Made by a program: the position numbers and the translations under genes
Shown here: positions 17,249 to 25,833 of the stretch, piece by piece
Layout: every line of letters begins with the position of its first letter
Numbering within the stretch: the first letter of the stretch is position 1
NCBI GenBank assembly: GCA_937923575.1
Contig: CALDUL010000096.1
Span: forward strand, 1-55,933
Origin: an uncultured Algimonas sp.
GTDB lineage: Bacteria > Pseudomonadota > Alphaproteobacteria > Caulobacterales > Maricaulaceae
Direction: 5' to 3'
Length of the DNA: 55,933 bases
Notes under the pieces: generated by a model
Told to the model about the DNA's origin: nothing
The model's database searches: none
The model's input: the letters and a program-made list of their open reading frames with translations, nothing else

Positions 17249-19878
17249 AGCTCGATGCCTTCCGCTTTCGCCATGTCGGCCCGTTCGGGTCCGAAGGTGT
17301 CTCCGTCTCTGGTCTACGCCCCGGCCTGAACGTCGTCTCGGAACATAATGAGCGCGGCAAATCCAGCCTGCTGTCCGCGCTGGAGACGGTGCTGTTCCTG
17401 CCGCACACGAGCTGGAAGGGACCGGCCAAACAGCTCGGACGCGAGGACGGCGCGCCCATGGGCGAGATCGATTTTACCGTCGCGGGCACGCACTACCGAC
17501 TCTCCAAGACCTTCCGCACCGGCAAGACGGCGGCGCTGACCAATCTCTCCACCGGGGCCATCGTCGCCACCAAGCGCGAGGCCGAAGAGCGCGTGGCCGA
17601 AATGCTCGGCTTCGAGCCGGGGTCGGGCCGTGGGCCGTCGGGCCTGCTGTGGGTGCGCCAAGGCAATTCCATGGAGGCGGCGCAGGACGACGGGCAGGTC
17701 GCATCTCGGCTGGAGTCGGAACTGTCGACACTCGTCGGCGGCGACCGGGCGCGGGCCTATCTGGAACGCACAGAGGCCGAGCTGGGCGAGCTACTGACGC
17801 GCACGGGCCGTGTGAAAACAGGCGGGCCGCTGCAGCTGGCCGAAGACCGACTCGCCGCGACCGAAGCGCAATTGGAGCGCGCGCAAGCGGCCGCGGACCA
17901 GACGCGGCAGTTGGGCCTCGACCTGCAAGCGGTGGAGGCGCGTATCGCGTCGCTGCAATCGGACACACCAACGGACGCGCATGACGCCATCGAGCGCACG
18001 CGCGCGGAGCTGAGCACGGCGCGCGAGGCCCGCGGGCGGCTGGATGCGCTCAGGGCAGACGCGGCGCGGCGGGCGGCCGAGGGCGAACGCGCGGACGACA
18101 AGTTGGCCGCACATATGGCCGCGGTGCAGGGCTATGATCAGGCACAGGCGCGGCGGGCTGACATCGACGCGGCATTGGAGGACCTCGCCAGGACGGAGGC
18201 CGAGGCGCAAACGCGGCTTTCCGCTCTGGGCGAGGAACTCTCCGCTCTCTCCACAGCGCGCGAGCGGTTGGAGCGCGCGGACCGGGCATCGGCAATCGGC
18301 GAGCGCCTGGCCGAGCGCAACGCGGCGCTGCAGGACGCGCTGGCCAATCTCGACGCGCTGCAGACGGAAGCCGGACGCCGCGCCGACCTGGTCGCCACGC
18401 GCGACGGCCTAGCTGCCGTGACTCGCGGCGATCTGGATGCCCTCTCACGGTTGGAGCGCGAGCGCGAAGCAACGGCGCGCGATCTCGCGGGGCTGCAGGT
18501 GACGTTGATCCTCGAGCTGGACACCGGCGCGACAGCCACGCTGGACGGCAAGGCCATATCCTCCGGGCCCGTGCGCGTATCAGCGGCGAGTGAACTGTCC
18601 CTGCCCGGCGGACGCATCCGGATGGACGCTCCCGAAGCGGAACAGTTGCGCAGCACGATGGCACGTTTGGAAAACGACGCCGCCGCCTTGCTCGAAAAAC
18701 TGGATATCGAGAGCGCGGAAGCCGGCGAAGCGGCCATGCGCGAGCGGGCCGAACTGGACGCCGACATTGCGCTGATCGACCGCCAGATCGGACTCATCGC
18801 CCCTGACGGCGTGGCCGCGGTGGAGGATGCGCGCGACCGGCTGGCGACCGAAGTGGAGCGCCTGTCCGAGCAGCTGAACGGCTTCGAGGATATTGCCGCC
18901 GATACCGACACGGACCCGGCGACACTGGCGCGTGAACTGAACCGGGTCGAAGGCGAGCGCCGCGCAGAACGCGCACGCGCCGAGCAGCTGGGCCGCGACC
19001 GTGTGCGGCTGGAGGTCGAAGCATCCAATGCGCAGCGCATGCTCGCCAATGCACCCCTTAGCGCAACTCCGTCCGAGCGCGAGGCCGCCATCGCCGCTCT
19101 GTCGTCCCGCGCCTTGCTCGCGCGTCAGCAGGGTGAGCAGTCCCGCGCCGCACTGGACGAGGCGCAAGCCCAGGCACCGACCGACCCGGCCCTGATCGAG
19201 GCGCGGTTGAAACGCCTGTTGGACGCGCAGTCCAATCGTCAGGACACGCTGTCCCGACTGGAAATCGAGCGCACCGAACTATCCGCGCGCCGCCGTCAGG
19301 TCTTCGACGATCAGGACCCGGAGGCCGAGGCCGAACGGCTGGCCGAGGTGGCCGTCCGCCTGCGCGAGGATGTGGCGCAATACCGTCTGCGGGCGAATGC
19401 GCTGAGCCTGTTGCGCGATACGTTGCGATCGTCGCAATCCGCGCTGCAGGACCGCTATACGGCTCCCGTGCGCGCGGAGCTGGCCCCGCTGCTGTCGCGC
19501 GTCATCACGGGGGCGGAAGCGGAGCTGTCCGAGCATTTGGGCCCGACGGGGCTGCGCCGGAGCGGCGGGGACGATCCGCTGGAACGGCTGTCCGGCGGCA
19601 CGCAAGAGCAGATCGCCGTACTGACCCGGCTGGCGTTTGCGCGGCTGCTGGCACGGGGCGGGCAGCCCTGCCCGGTGATCCTGGACGATGCGCTGGTCTA
19701 TGCCGATGACGGACGCAGGGAGGCCATGTTCGATGTGCTGAACTATGTCGCGGCCGAAGGGACCGACGGCCAGCCGGGGCTGCAGCTACTCTATCTTTCG
19801 TGTCATGCGCGCGCGACGGAGACGCTGGGCGGACATGTGTTGCAGCTCACGCCTTGGCCTTTATCCGGGCGAGAATAA
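17245..19878 (+). CDS. SMC-like AAA ATPase (SbcC/YhaN-like)
   Basis: An 877-residue partner of the preceding nuclease. The N-terminal ATPase half has Walker A HNERGKSS; the C-terminal half has the ABC-type signature LSGGTQEQ and Walker B PVILDDALVY. Between lie long coiled coils (about 180-410 and 470-760), rich in A, R and E. No CxxC zinc hook is visible. Instead, residues about 415-465 form a predicted beta-rich insert (LELDTGATATLDG onwards) at the coil apex, as I would expect for YhaN-type rather than classical SbcC proteins. The 3' end overlaps the convergent ATP-grasp gene by 32 bases. Confidence 0.87.
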   Translation: MKLDAFRFRHVGPFGSEGVSVSGLRPGLNVVSEHNERGKSSLLSALETVLFLPHTSWKGPAKQLGREDGAPMGEIDFTVAGTHYRLSKTFRTGKTAALTNLSTGAIVATKREAEERVAEMLGFEPGSGRGPSGLLWVRQGNSMEAAQDDGQVASRLESELSTLVGGDRARAYLERTEAELGELLTRTGRVKTGGPLQLAEDRLAATEAQLERAQAAADQTRQLGLDLQAVEARIASLQSDTPTDAHDAIERTRAELSTAREARGRLDALRADAARRAAEGERADDKLAAHMAAVQGYDQAQARRADIDAALEDLARTEAEAQTRLSALGEELSALSTARERLERADRASAIGERLAERNAALQDALANLDALQTEAGRRADLVATRDGLAAVTRGDLDALSRLEREREATARDLAGLQVTLILELDTGATATLDGKAISSGPVRVSAASELSLPGGRIRMDAPEAEQLRSTMARLENDAAALLEKLDIESAEAGEAAMRERAELDADIALIDRQIGLIAPDGVAAVEDARDRLATEVERLSEQLNGFEDIAADTDTDPATLARELNRVEGERRAERARAEQLGRDRVRLEVEASNAQRMLANAPLSATPSEREAAIAALSSRALLARQQGEQSRAALDEAQAQAPTDPALIEARLKRLLDAQSNRQDTLSRLEIERTELSARRRQVFDDQDPEAEAERLAEVAVRLREDVAQYRLRANALSLLRDTLRSSQSALQDRYTAPVRAELAPLLSRVITGAEAELSEHLGPTGLRRSGGDDPLERLSGGTQEQIAVLTRLAFARLLARGGQPCPVILDDALVYADDGRREAMFDVLNYVAAEGTDGQPGLQLLYLSCHARATETLGGHVLQLTPWPLSGRE

Positions 19879-20713
19879 ACGCTTCCGCTGCGTCGCCGAT
19901 CTCGGTGAGCACCGCTTCCAGCTCCCGCCACGGGAGCGCCAGCACGGGCATGCAGGTCTTGTTGACGTCGACAATATAGAGCCGCCCGTCGCGGTCGCGC
20001 AGCGCGTCGATGCTACCGAAGTCCAGACCCATGGCTTTGAGGAAGTCGCGAATGGAGGCGCGCTCTTCTTCACTCAGATGCTCATCCACCGCGACCGCTT
20101 CCGTCTTCAGATAGTTCGCCGAAAAACGCGCGTGCGCGGCCTTCTCCTTGCGCACGGCGACCACGGTCGTCCCGCCGACACAGGTCAGGCGCAGTTCTTC
20201 GGTGACGCCGGGTCGCACTGTCGTGTCGATCAGGCGTTGGTAGGCCGCGCCTGCACGCGGCTCACACGGTCCCTGCACGATGCGCCCGTCATGGACGCCG
20301 TTGAGATCCGACTTCTCCACAATGGGGCCGGTATGAGCGCGCGGGTCGACGGCCAGGCTGTAGCCGAAGCTCTGCGCGAAGACGCGGGCGACACGCTCTT
20401 TGGAGATGTCGTGAATTGTGCCGTTGATCGCACCCGGCAGATCCACCGCATCGGCTTCCGTACGGTCGTCGAACAGAACAGTGACACTGGCGTTTCGTCG
20501 CTGTGTGCGCACGCCCGTGCCTGCGAGGCTCAGCGGCAGTGTGTACCACGGCCCCGCCGGATGCGGGGCGTAGTGGATGGTCGCAGTCTGGGGTCGCCTG
20601 CGCAACCGCGCCCGCACCCAGATCCACGGCACGATCCAGAGCGCGCGCGCAAAGCCGCGGTCCACGACAACACGCGCGCGCACATCGCGCCAATAGGAAA
20701 GCCAGCCGCTCAT
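19847..20713 (-). CDS. ATP-grasp-like protein, function unknown
   Basis: 288 residues with a recognisable ATP-grasp C-terminal core: the segment GLDFGSIDALRDRDG followed by LYIVDVNKT supplies the acidic and Asn metal ligands typical of the fold, and the lysine-containing strand IVEKSDLNG may bind ATP. The N-terminal ~70 residues are basic and Trp-rich, with no close family that I recognise. Related proteins form amide or ester bonds on peptides or sugars, but no substrate can be inferred. It is convergent with and overlaps the SMC-like ATPase, and divergent from the RibD-like gene with a 65-base gap. Confidence 0.6.
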   Translation of the reverse strand: MSGWLSYWRDVRARVVVDRGFARALWIVPWIWVRARLRRRPQTATIHYAPHPAGPWYTLPLSLAGTGVRTQRRNASVTVLFDDRTEADAVDLPGAINGTIHDISKERVARVFAQSFGYSLAVDPRAHTGPIVEKSDLNGVHDGRIVQGPCEPRAGAAYQRLIDTTVRPGVTEELRLTCVGGTTVVAVRKEKAAHARFSANYLKTEAVAVDEHLSEEERASIRDFLKAMGLDFGSIDALRDRDGRLYIVDVNKTCMPVLALPWRELEAVLTEIGDAAEAFILARIKAKA

Positions 20714-20778
20714 CCGCCTTCCATAGCGCAGTCATCGCACCGCTTGCAGCACGATTGCTGCCGCGTCATGACGTTTGC

Positions 20779-21840
20779 GTGAGCGTCACCCTGCATCTTT
20801 CCTGCGCCGTATCGGCGGACGGCTATCTCGACGATGTGTCGAGCGAGCGTGCCGTGCTGTCTTCCCCCGAAGACCTCGCCGCCGTGCTGGCGCTTCGAGC
20901 AAAGATGGACATGATCGTGGTGGGGGCGGAGACGCTGCGCCGGGACGACCCGTCGCTGGCCACGCGCGGGGAGCAAAACGTCAAAGCCCGCCGCGCTGCC
21001 GGAAAACCGGACCATCCGATCAAGATGGTCGTGACGCGCTCGGGCAATATCCCGGCTGACCGCGCCTTCTTCCGCGACGGCAATGCTGAGAAGATCGTGC
21101 TCAGCCAGACAGAAGTCGAAACACCCGGCACGCTGGAGCTGTTCGAGGGTTCTGTCGTCGAGGCCATCATCCGCGTGGCGGAAAGTCGGGGCGCGCGCGA
21201 CGTAATGATCGAGGGCGGCGCGCAACTGCTGCAACAGGCGGCGGATCACACGCGCTCTCTGCGTCTCGCGGTCAGCCCGAGAAGACTAGGCGAGCGCGGC
21301 CATGCCCGGTTGATAGACGATCCGCAGAGCTATCTCGATCTGGCCGAGGTCACGCGGACCGAACAGCTCGGCAACACGATGGTCTATTGGATCGACCCGC
21401 TGCTAACGCATTTGAGGCTCGATATGGAGACGGCGTTTGCGATGTCGGAGGAATGTCCGCCTAGCGAGACGGCCTTTGCGGTGGGCTGCGTCGGCTGGAC
21501 GAGAGACCGTAGCGAGCAGGCAACAGGCTACTCCCGCGAGACCGGTCCGTCTGATCACGCCGAAGAAGCGCTGCTGTCCAAGCTACCCAACCCGCAGACG
21601 GTCGTCGTGACGCTGGAGCCCTGCCTGCACCGCGCGTCCAAGCCGACGGGCTGTGCGGAGCGGCTGGTCGCGGCGGGGGTGAAGCGCGTCGTCTACGCAC
21701 TCGCCGAAGACGAGACGTTTACGCGCCAATCGGGCCTCGCTTACCTGCGCGACAACGGCGTGGAGGTGATCCACCTGCCGGGGTTCGAGGAGCGTTTCCG
21801 CGCGGTGAACGCCGCGATCTACGGACCCGGCCCTGACTGA
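20779..21840 (+). CDS. RibD-like fusion with reversed domain order (reductase then deaminase)
   Basis: About 353 residues from a GTG at 20779; upstream in-frame codons overlap the divergent gene. Residues 1 to about 215 are a RibD_C/DHFR-like reductase (start LHLSCAVSADGYL, with MIVVGAETLRRDDP and VMIEGGAQLL). Residues about 230-353 are a cytidine/riboflavin-type deaminase with zinc motifs HAE (about 260) and EPCLHRASKPTGC (about 280-291), keeping the key Glu. Canonical RibD has deaminase first. The activities match the two middle steps of riboflavin synthesis, deamination then NADPH reduction, but a related specialised pathway is possible. No other rib genes are nearby. Confidence 0.78.
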   Translation: MSVTLHLSCAVSADGYLDDVSSERAVLSSPEDLAAVLALRAKMDMIVVGAETLRRDDPSLATRGEQNVKARRAAGKPDHPIKMVVTRSGNIPADRAFFRDGNAEKIVLSQTEVETPGTLELFEGSVVEAIIRVAESRGARDVMIEGGAQLLQQAADHTRSLRLAVSPRRLGERGHARLIDDPQSYLDLAEVTRTEQLGNTMVYWIDPLLTHLRLDMETAFAMSEECPPSETAFAVGCVGWTRDRSEQATGYSRETGPSDHAEEALLSKLPNPQTVVVTLEPCLHRASKPTGCAERLVAAGVKRVVYALAEDETFTRQSGLAYLRDNGVEVIHLPGFEERFRAVNAAIYGPGPD

Positions 21841-21986
21841 GAACCGCACAAGAGCGGGGCGAATCCGCCGACATAGCGCACAATTCCTGCGCCGCGCGCT
21901 GCAATACAAGGCACGGTTGCCCCGCCGACTCCCGGCGAGCTTTTCCCAGACGCATGTCTTCGCCCACTTAATTGGAGGGAATTCTC

Positions 21987-23366
21987 ATGCGCCTATTGGG
22001 CACCATCACGGCAGGGATACTGCTGACAACCGCGCTGGGCGCGAGCGCGTTCGCGCAGGACGCGGAGGCGATTGCGGTCGTCGAAGCGGCCAATAGCACC
22101 GCCTATATCTTCAACACGCTCTTGTTCCTGATCGGCGGCTTCCTCGTCATGTGGATGGCGGCAGGCTTCGCCATGCTCGAAGCGGGTTTCGTGCAGACCA
22201 AGAACGTCTCCATGCAGTGCCTGAAAAACATCATGCTCTACAGCCTGGCGGGTTTGGCCTTCTGGCTGTTTGGCTATGACATGCTCTATGCGGGCGCGTC
22301 GGACTTCATCAACTTTGCCTCCGTCATGGACCCCGGCTATGCGCTGGAGCCGGTCGGCTTGACTGTGCTTGACGCCGCGGGTGAGGTCGACGCGGCCGCA
22401 ACAGCCGCCGCGCAAAGTGCTGCGCTCGGCACGGGATACTCCGTGGCCTCCGACTGGTTCTTCCAGATGGTGTTCTGCGCCACGACGGCGTCCATCGTGT
22501 CCGGCACGGTGGCGGGCCGCATCAAGTTCTGGCCGTTCTTCATCTTCGTCGCCATCCTGACGGCCTTCATCTATCCGATCGTGGCTTCGTGGGAATGGGG
22601 CGGTGGCTTCCTCGACGACATGGGTTTCTCCGACTTCGCGGGCTCCACTCTGGTGCACAGCACAGGTGGCTGGGCCGCTCTGGTCGGTGCCATCATCATC
22701 GGGCCACGCCTTGGCAAATATGTCGACGGCAAGGTGAACCCGCTGCCAGCGAGCAACATCCCGCTCGCCACGCTCGGCATGTTCATCCTGTGGCTCGGTT
22801 GGTTCGGGTTTAACGGCGGCTCGCAGCTCGCCTCCGGCTCCATCGGCGACGTGACGGATGTCTCGCGCATCTTCGTCAACACCAATATGGCCGCCGCCGC
22901 CGGCGCCATCGCCGCCATCATCTACACCCAGCTCCGCTACGGTAAGATCGACGTGACCCTGGCCATCAACGGCGCGCTGGCCGGCTTGGTCGCCATCACA
23001 GCGGAACCGCTGGCGCCGTCCATCGGCCTGTCGGTTCTGATCGGTGCGATCGGTTCGATCCTCGCCTGCCTGACCGTGCCGCTGCTCGACAAGCTGAAGA
23101 TCGACGACGTCGTCGGCGCCATCCCGGTGCACCTGGTCGCGGGTATATTCGGTACGCTGGCTGTCGCCATCTCCGTCGAAGGCGTTCTGGTCGCGCAGAT
23201 CGTCGGAGTGATCTCCACCGCCATCTTCGTGAGCGTTGTTTCGGCGATCATCTGGCTGGCCATGAAATACACGGTCGGACTGCGCCCATCGGCGGAAGAC
23301 GAAATGGCCGGTCTGGACCAAGCCGAAGTCGGACTGCTGGCCTACCCGGAGTTCGTGAACACCTGA
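21987..23366 (+). CDS. amt: Ammonium transporter Amt (first copy)
   Basis: About 459 residues. The ATG at 21987 is preceded by GGAGGGA; an upstream TTG lies inside that site. A cleavable signal peptide (ending ASAFA-QDA) is followed by the Amt fold of 11 helices. Motifs include AGFAMLEAGF, the Amt signature HSTGGWAALVGA and the pore-region WLGWFGFNGGS. It imports ammonium in the inner membrane. The C-terminal cytoplasmic tail LRPSAEDEMAGLDQAE is the part GlnK binds in known Amts. No glnK is adjacent; a second amt follows after two hairpins. Confidence 0.93.
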   Translation: MRLLGTITAGILLTTALGASAFAQDAEAIAVVEAANSTAYIFNTLLFLIGGFLVMWMAAGFAMLEAGFVQTKNVSMQCLKNIMLYSLAGLAFWLFGYDMLYAGASDFINFASVMDPGYALEPVGLTVLDAAGEVDAAATAAAQSAALGTGYSVASDWFFQMVFCATTASIVSGTVAGRIKFWPFFIFVAILTAFIYPIVASWEWGGGFLDDMGFSDFAGSTLVHSTGGWAALVGAIIIGPRLGKYVDGKVNPLPASNIPLATLGMFILWLGWFGFNGGSQLASGSIGDVTDVSRIFVNTNMAAAAGAIAAIIYTQLRYGKIDVTLAINGALAGLVAITAEPLAPSIGLSVLIGAIGSILACLTVPLLDKLKIDDVVGAIPVHLVAGIFGTLAVAISVEGVLVAQIVGVISTAIFVSVVSAIIWLAMKYTVGLRPSAEDEMAGLDQAEVGLLAYPEFVNT

Positions 23367-23373
23367 TCCTCGC

Positions 23374-23405
23374 AGCGCCCGCCGCACTCCGACGGGGCGG
23401 GCGCT
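23374..23405 (+). terminator. GC-rich hairpin after first amt
   Basis: AGCGCCCGCC (23374-23383) pairs perfectly with GGCGGGCGCT (23396-23405) around a 12-base loop, 8 bases after the amt stop. No clear T run follows, so it may stabilise the 3' end or act with the next terminator. Confidence 0.55.
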
Positions 23406-23453
23406 GTCAGACTTTCCCCTCGCGCAACTCTCCCCGAGCGACGCGATTACACT

Positions 23454-23488
23454 GCCCGCCCTGCATTTATGCAGCGGCGGGCTTTTTT
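23454..23488 (+). terminator. Rho-independent terminator between the two amt genes
   Basis: GCCCGCC (23454-23460) pairs with GGCGGGC (23476-23482), with an inner CTGCAT/ATGCAG helix, followed directly by six T. It is a textbook intrinsic terminator and indicates that the second amt has its own promoter. Confidence 0.88.
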
Positions 23489-23625
23489 ATGTGAAATCCT
23501 GTGCATCGACCTGCAACCCCCAGAGTCTCTGTGCCAGCGAGTCGCAGCCCTTGCGCCGCGCACTAGCCAGTCACGCACAAAGCGAGGGCGGAACCTTCGC
23601 GAGATTTGCGAGGGGAATTCGCACC

Positions 23626-24891
23626 ATGACACATAAGCTCAAGGCCGCAGCTATCACGCTCGGCACAACACTGACGGCCACGCCGGCATTCGCGCAGGAC
23701 GCCGTCATCAATTCTGGCGACACAGCCTGGATCCTGACCGCCACGGCGCTGGTCCTCTTCATGTCGCTGCCCGGCCTAGCGCTGTTCTACGGCGGTCTAG
23801 TGCGCGCCAAGAACTATCTCTCGGTCCTGATGAAGGTCTTCGCCATCGCGGCGCTCGCCTCCGTCGTCTGGGTGATTGCGGGCTACAGCATCGCCTTCGG
23901 CGGTGACGGCGCTTGGTGGGGCGGCTTGGGCAAGATGTTCTCCAATGTCGGCACTGACAGTGTGTCCGGCACGATCCCGGAAAACGTCTTCCTCGCCTTC
24001 CAGATGACCTTTGCCGTCATCACGCCCGCGCTGATCGTCGGCGCCTTCGTTGAACGGGTGAAGTTCACGGCCGTGATGGTGTTCACGGCTCTTTGGCTGC
24101 TCTTCGTCTATGCGCCGGTCGCCCATTGGATCTGGGGCGGCGGCTATCTGGCCACGACCTTCGGCACGGTCGATTTCGCGGGCGGTCTCGTCGTGCACGC
24201 CACGGCCGGTATCGCGGCACTCGTCTTTGTCGCCATGCTCGGTAAGCGCGCGGATTTCCCGGCCGATCTGTCCGTCCCGCATCGTCCCGGCATTGTCATG
24301 ATCGGCGCCTCCATGCTCTGGGTCGGCTGGTTCGGTTTCAATGGCGGCAGCCAACTCGCGGCTGACGGCGGCGCGGGCATGGCCTTGCTGGTGACCCACA
24401 TCGCGGCCTCCATGGGCACACTCTCCTGGATCATGCTCGAAGGCATCCAGAACAAGAAAAGCACCCTGGTCGGCGCGGCCACCGGCACGATTGCGGGTCT
24501 TGCGACCGTCACGCCGGCAGCCGGCGTGCTCGGCCCCGCAGGTGCGCTGTGCATCGGACTGATCGGGGGCGTGGTCTGCTACTTCGCGGTCCACCTGATC
24601 CGCGTGAAGCTCAAGGTCGATGACAGCCTCGACGTCTTCGCGGTTCACGGCGTGGGCGGCATCCTCGGCATCCTGCTGCTGCCATTCCTCTCCACCACCG
24701 CGCTGGGCGGCACGGGCGGCGGTGTCTTCTCCGACCAGCTGTTTTCCACGCTGATCGTAATCGCCTACACGGCCGTCGTTACCGCCGTGATCCTGCTGGC
24801 GATCAAGCTGACCATCGGTCTGCGCGTCTCACCGGAACAGGAGAGCGAAGGCCTCGACATCAGCCTGCACGGCGAGAGCGCCTATAATTAA
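23626..24891 (+). CDS. amt: Ammonium transporter Amt (second copy)
   Basis: 421 residues from the ATG at 23626, ahead of which lies GAGGGG. A signal peptide ends PAFA-QDA, then 11 helices. It has the motifs PGLALFYGGLVRAKN, AGGLVVHATAGIAAL and WVGWFGFNGGSQLA of the classical bacterial AmtB group and is closer to E. coli AmtB in length than the first copy. The two copies have clearly diverged, so this is an old duplication or two subfamilies with different regulation or affinity. The start at 23491 that would extend the frame lies in an unlikely leader region and is rejected. Confidence 0.93.
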   Translation: MTHKLKAAAITLGTTLTATPAFAQDAVINSGDTAWILTATALVLFMSLPGLALFYGGLVRAKNYLSVLMKVFAIAALASVVWVIAGYSIAFGGDGAWWGGLGKMFSNVGTDSVSGTIPENVFLAFQMTFAVITPALIVGAFVERVKFTAVMVFTALWLLFVYAPVAHWIWGGGYLATTFGTVDFAGGLVVHATAGIAALVFVAMLGKRADFPADLSVPHRPGIVMIGASMLWVGWFGFNGGSQLAADGGAGMALLVTHIAASMGTLSWIMLEGIQNKKSTLVGAATGTIAGLATVTPAAGVLGPAGALCIGLIGGVVCYFAVHLIRVKLKVDDSLDVFAVHGVGGILGILLLPFLSTTALGGTGGGVFSDQLFSTLIVIAYTAVVTAVILLAIKLTIGLRVSPEQESEGLDISLHGESAYN

Positions 24892-24919
24892 TCCCGCGAA
24901 ATCACGCGAGACGACATTG

Positions 24920-24951
24920 ACGGTCTAGGATTAAACTCCTAGCCCGTTTTT
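24920..24951 (+). terminator. Intrinsic terminator after second amt
   Basis: ACGG and CTAGGA pair with TCCTAG and CCGT around TTAAAC, ending in five T. The T tract stops one base before the ATG of the S24 repressor, so the repressor must be transcribed by read-through or as part of a differently started RNA. Confidence 0.8.
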
Positions 24952-24952
24952 C

Positions 24953-25579
24953 ATGCTCAATCACTCGGATATCTGGAATGCGCTCGACCGACTGGCAGGC
25001 CGTCTGGAAACATCCCCTTCAGGCCTCGCGCGCCGCGCCGGGCTCGACCCCACCACCTTCAACAAGTCCAAACGCTACAGCCCGTCCGGCAAGGCGCGCT
25101 GGCCATCGACCGAGTCCCTCGCCAAAGTGCTGGGCGAGGTCGGGATGACGTTTGAGGATTTCGCCCGCCATGCCGACGGCACCCACGCGCGCGGGCCGTC
25201 CGTTCCTCTGATCGGTCACGCCCAAGCCGGCGACAGCGGCTTTTTCGACGATAGCGGCTTTCCCGTCGGCTCTGGCTGGGACGACGTGCGCGTGCCCGGC
25301 GTGCAGGATCCCGGCGCCTATTGCCTGCAGATCGCCGGCGACAGCATGGCCCCCGTCATGCGCGCCGGAGACCGCGTTGTCGTCAACCCCGGAGAGACCG
25401 TCCGCCGCGGCGACCGTGTCGTGGTCAAGACGGTGGAAGGCGAAGTCATGGCCAAGGAACTGCACCGCATGAGCGAAACGCAGGTGGAGCTGGTGAGCTT
25501 GAACCCTGAGTATGATGATCGGGTCATACCCCGCAAAGACGTGGTGTGGATTGCCCGCATCGTATGGATCAGCCAATAA
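24953..25579 (+). CDS. LexA/CI-like repressor, HTH plus S24 peptidase
   Basis: 208 residues. The N-terminal ~75 residues form an XRE-like helix-turn-helix (SGLARRAGLDPTTFNKSK, unusually close to a HTH seen in phage-type repressors but with a long wing containing RYSPSGKARWPS). The C-terminal part is an S24 self-cleaving peptidase: Ala-Gly cleavage site in GHAQAGDSG, nucleophile Ser in GDSMAP (about 131) and Lys in VVVKTVEGE (about 159). Such proteins repress until RecA- or damage-linked autocleavage. No phage genes are present, so this looks like a chromosomal stress regulator common in alphaproteobacteria. Target unknown. Confidence 0.83.
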   Translation: MLNHSDIWNALDRLAGRLETSPSGLARRAGLDPTTFNKSKRYSPSGKARWPSTESLAKVLGEVGMTFEDFARHADGTHARGPSVPLIGHAQAGDSGFFDDSGFPVGSGWDDVRVPGVQDPGAYCLQIAGDSMAPVMRAGDRVVVNPGETVRRGDRVVVKTVEGEVMAKELHRMSETQVELVSLNPEYDDRVIPRKDVVWIARIVWISQ

Positions 25580-25595
25580 AGCCGACCTCTCCCAC

Positions 25596-25651
25596 AACAG
25601 AAACACCCGCTCCGAAGGCGAAGCCGTAGGGGCTGTAGTGGTGTTTCTGTT
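25596..25651. repeat. 12-bp inverted repeat after the S24 repressor
   Basis: AACAGAAACACC (25596-25607) and GGTGTTTCTGTT (25640-25651) are perfect reverse complements with a 32-base loop containing GGC-GAA-GCC. It could be the 3' terminator of the repressor transcript (no T run) or an operator. Confidence 0.5.
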
Positions 25652-25654
25652 AGC

Positions 25655-25789
25655 GTCCGAAGGACCGTCAAACGAAGTTTGAACCCCGCCTTATGAGGTG
25701 GGACGATCGCGAAGCGGTCGAATTCCAATGTCCCTCACCCGACAATTCCAACGGTCATCGTCCCTCTCACTGAAGGGAGAAGGACGATG
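25655..25789. repeat. Cluster of small GAA-triloop hairpins and an 8-bp palindrome
   Basis: Consecutive hairpins share a GAA loop: GTCC-GAA-GGAC (25655-25665), TCAAAC-GAA-GTTTGA (25668-25682), and CGATCGC-GAA-GCGGTCG (25704-25720). A further inverted repeat pairs CATCGTCC (25756-25763) with GGACGATG (25782-25789). Nothing here looks coding. It fills most of the 254-base gap before the convergent HAD gene. Confidence 0.45.
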
Positions 25790-25833
25790 TCTTCGAATGG
25801 TAATGTGGCGCGAGGCCGGCGAGCCACTCCACA

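Noticed and set aside
21841-21986. Sigma54 promoter for the first amt
   Set aside because: GGCACGGTTGCC looks similar but the GG to GC spacing is 7 rather than 10 bases.
24953-25579. Prophage edge at the S24 repressor
   Set aside because: No integrase, structural gene or attachment repeat nearby; neighbours are housekeeping.
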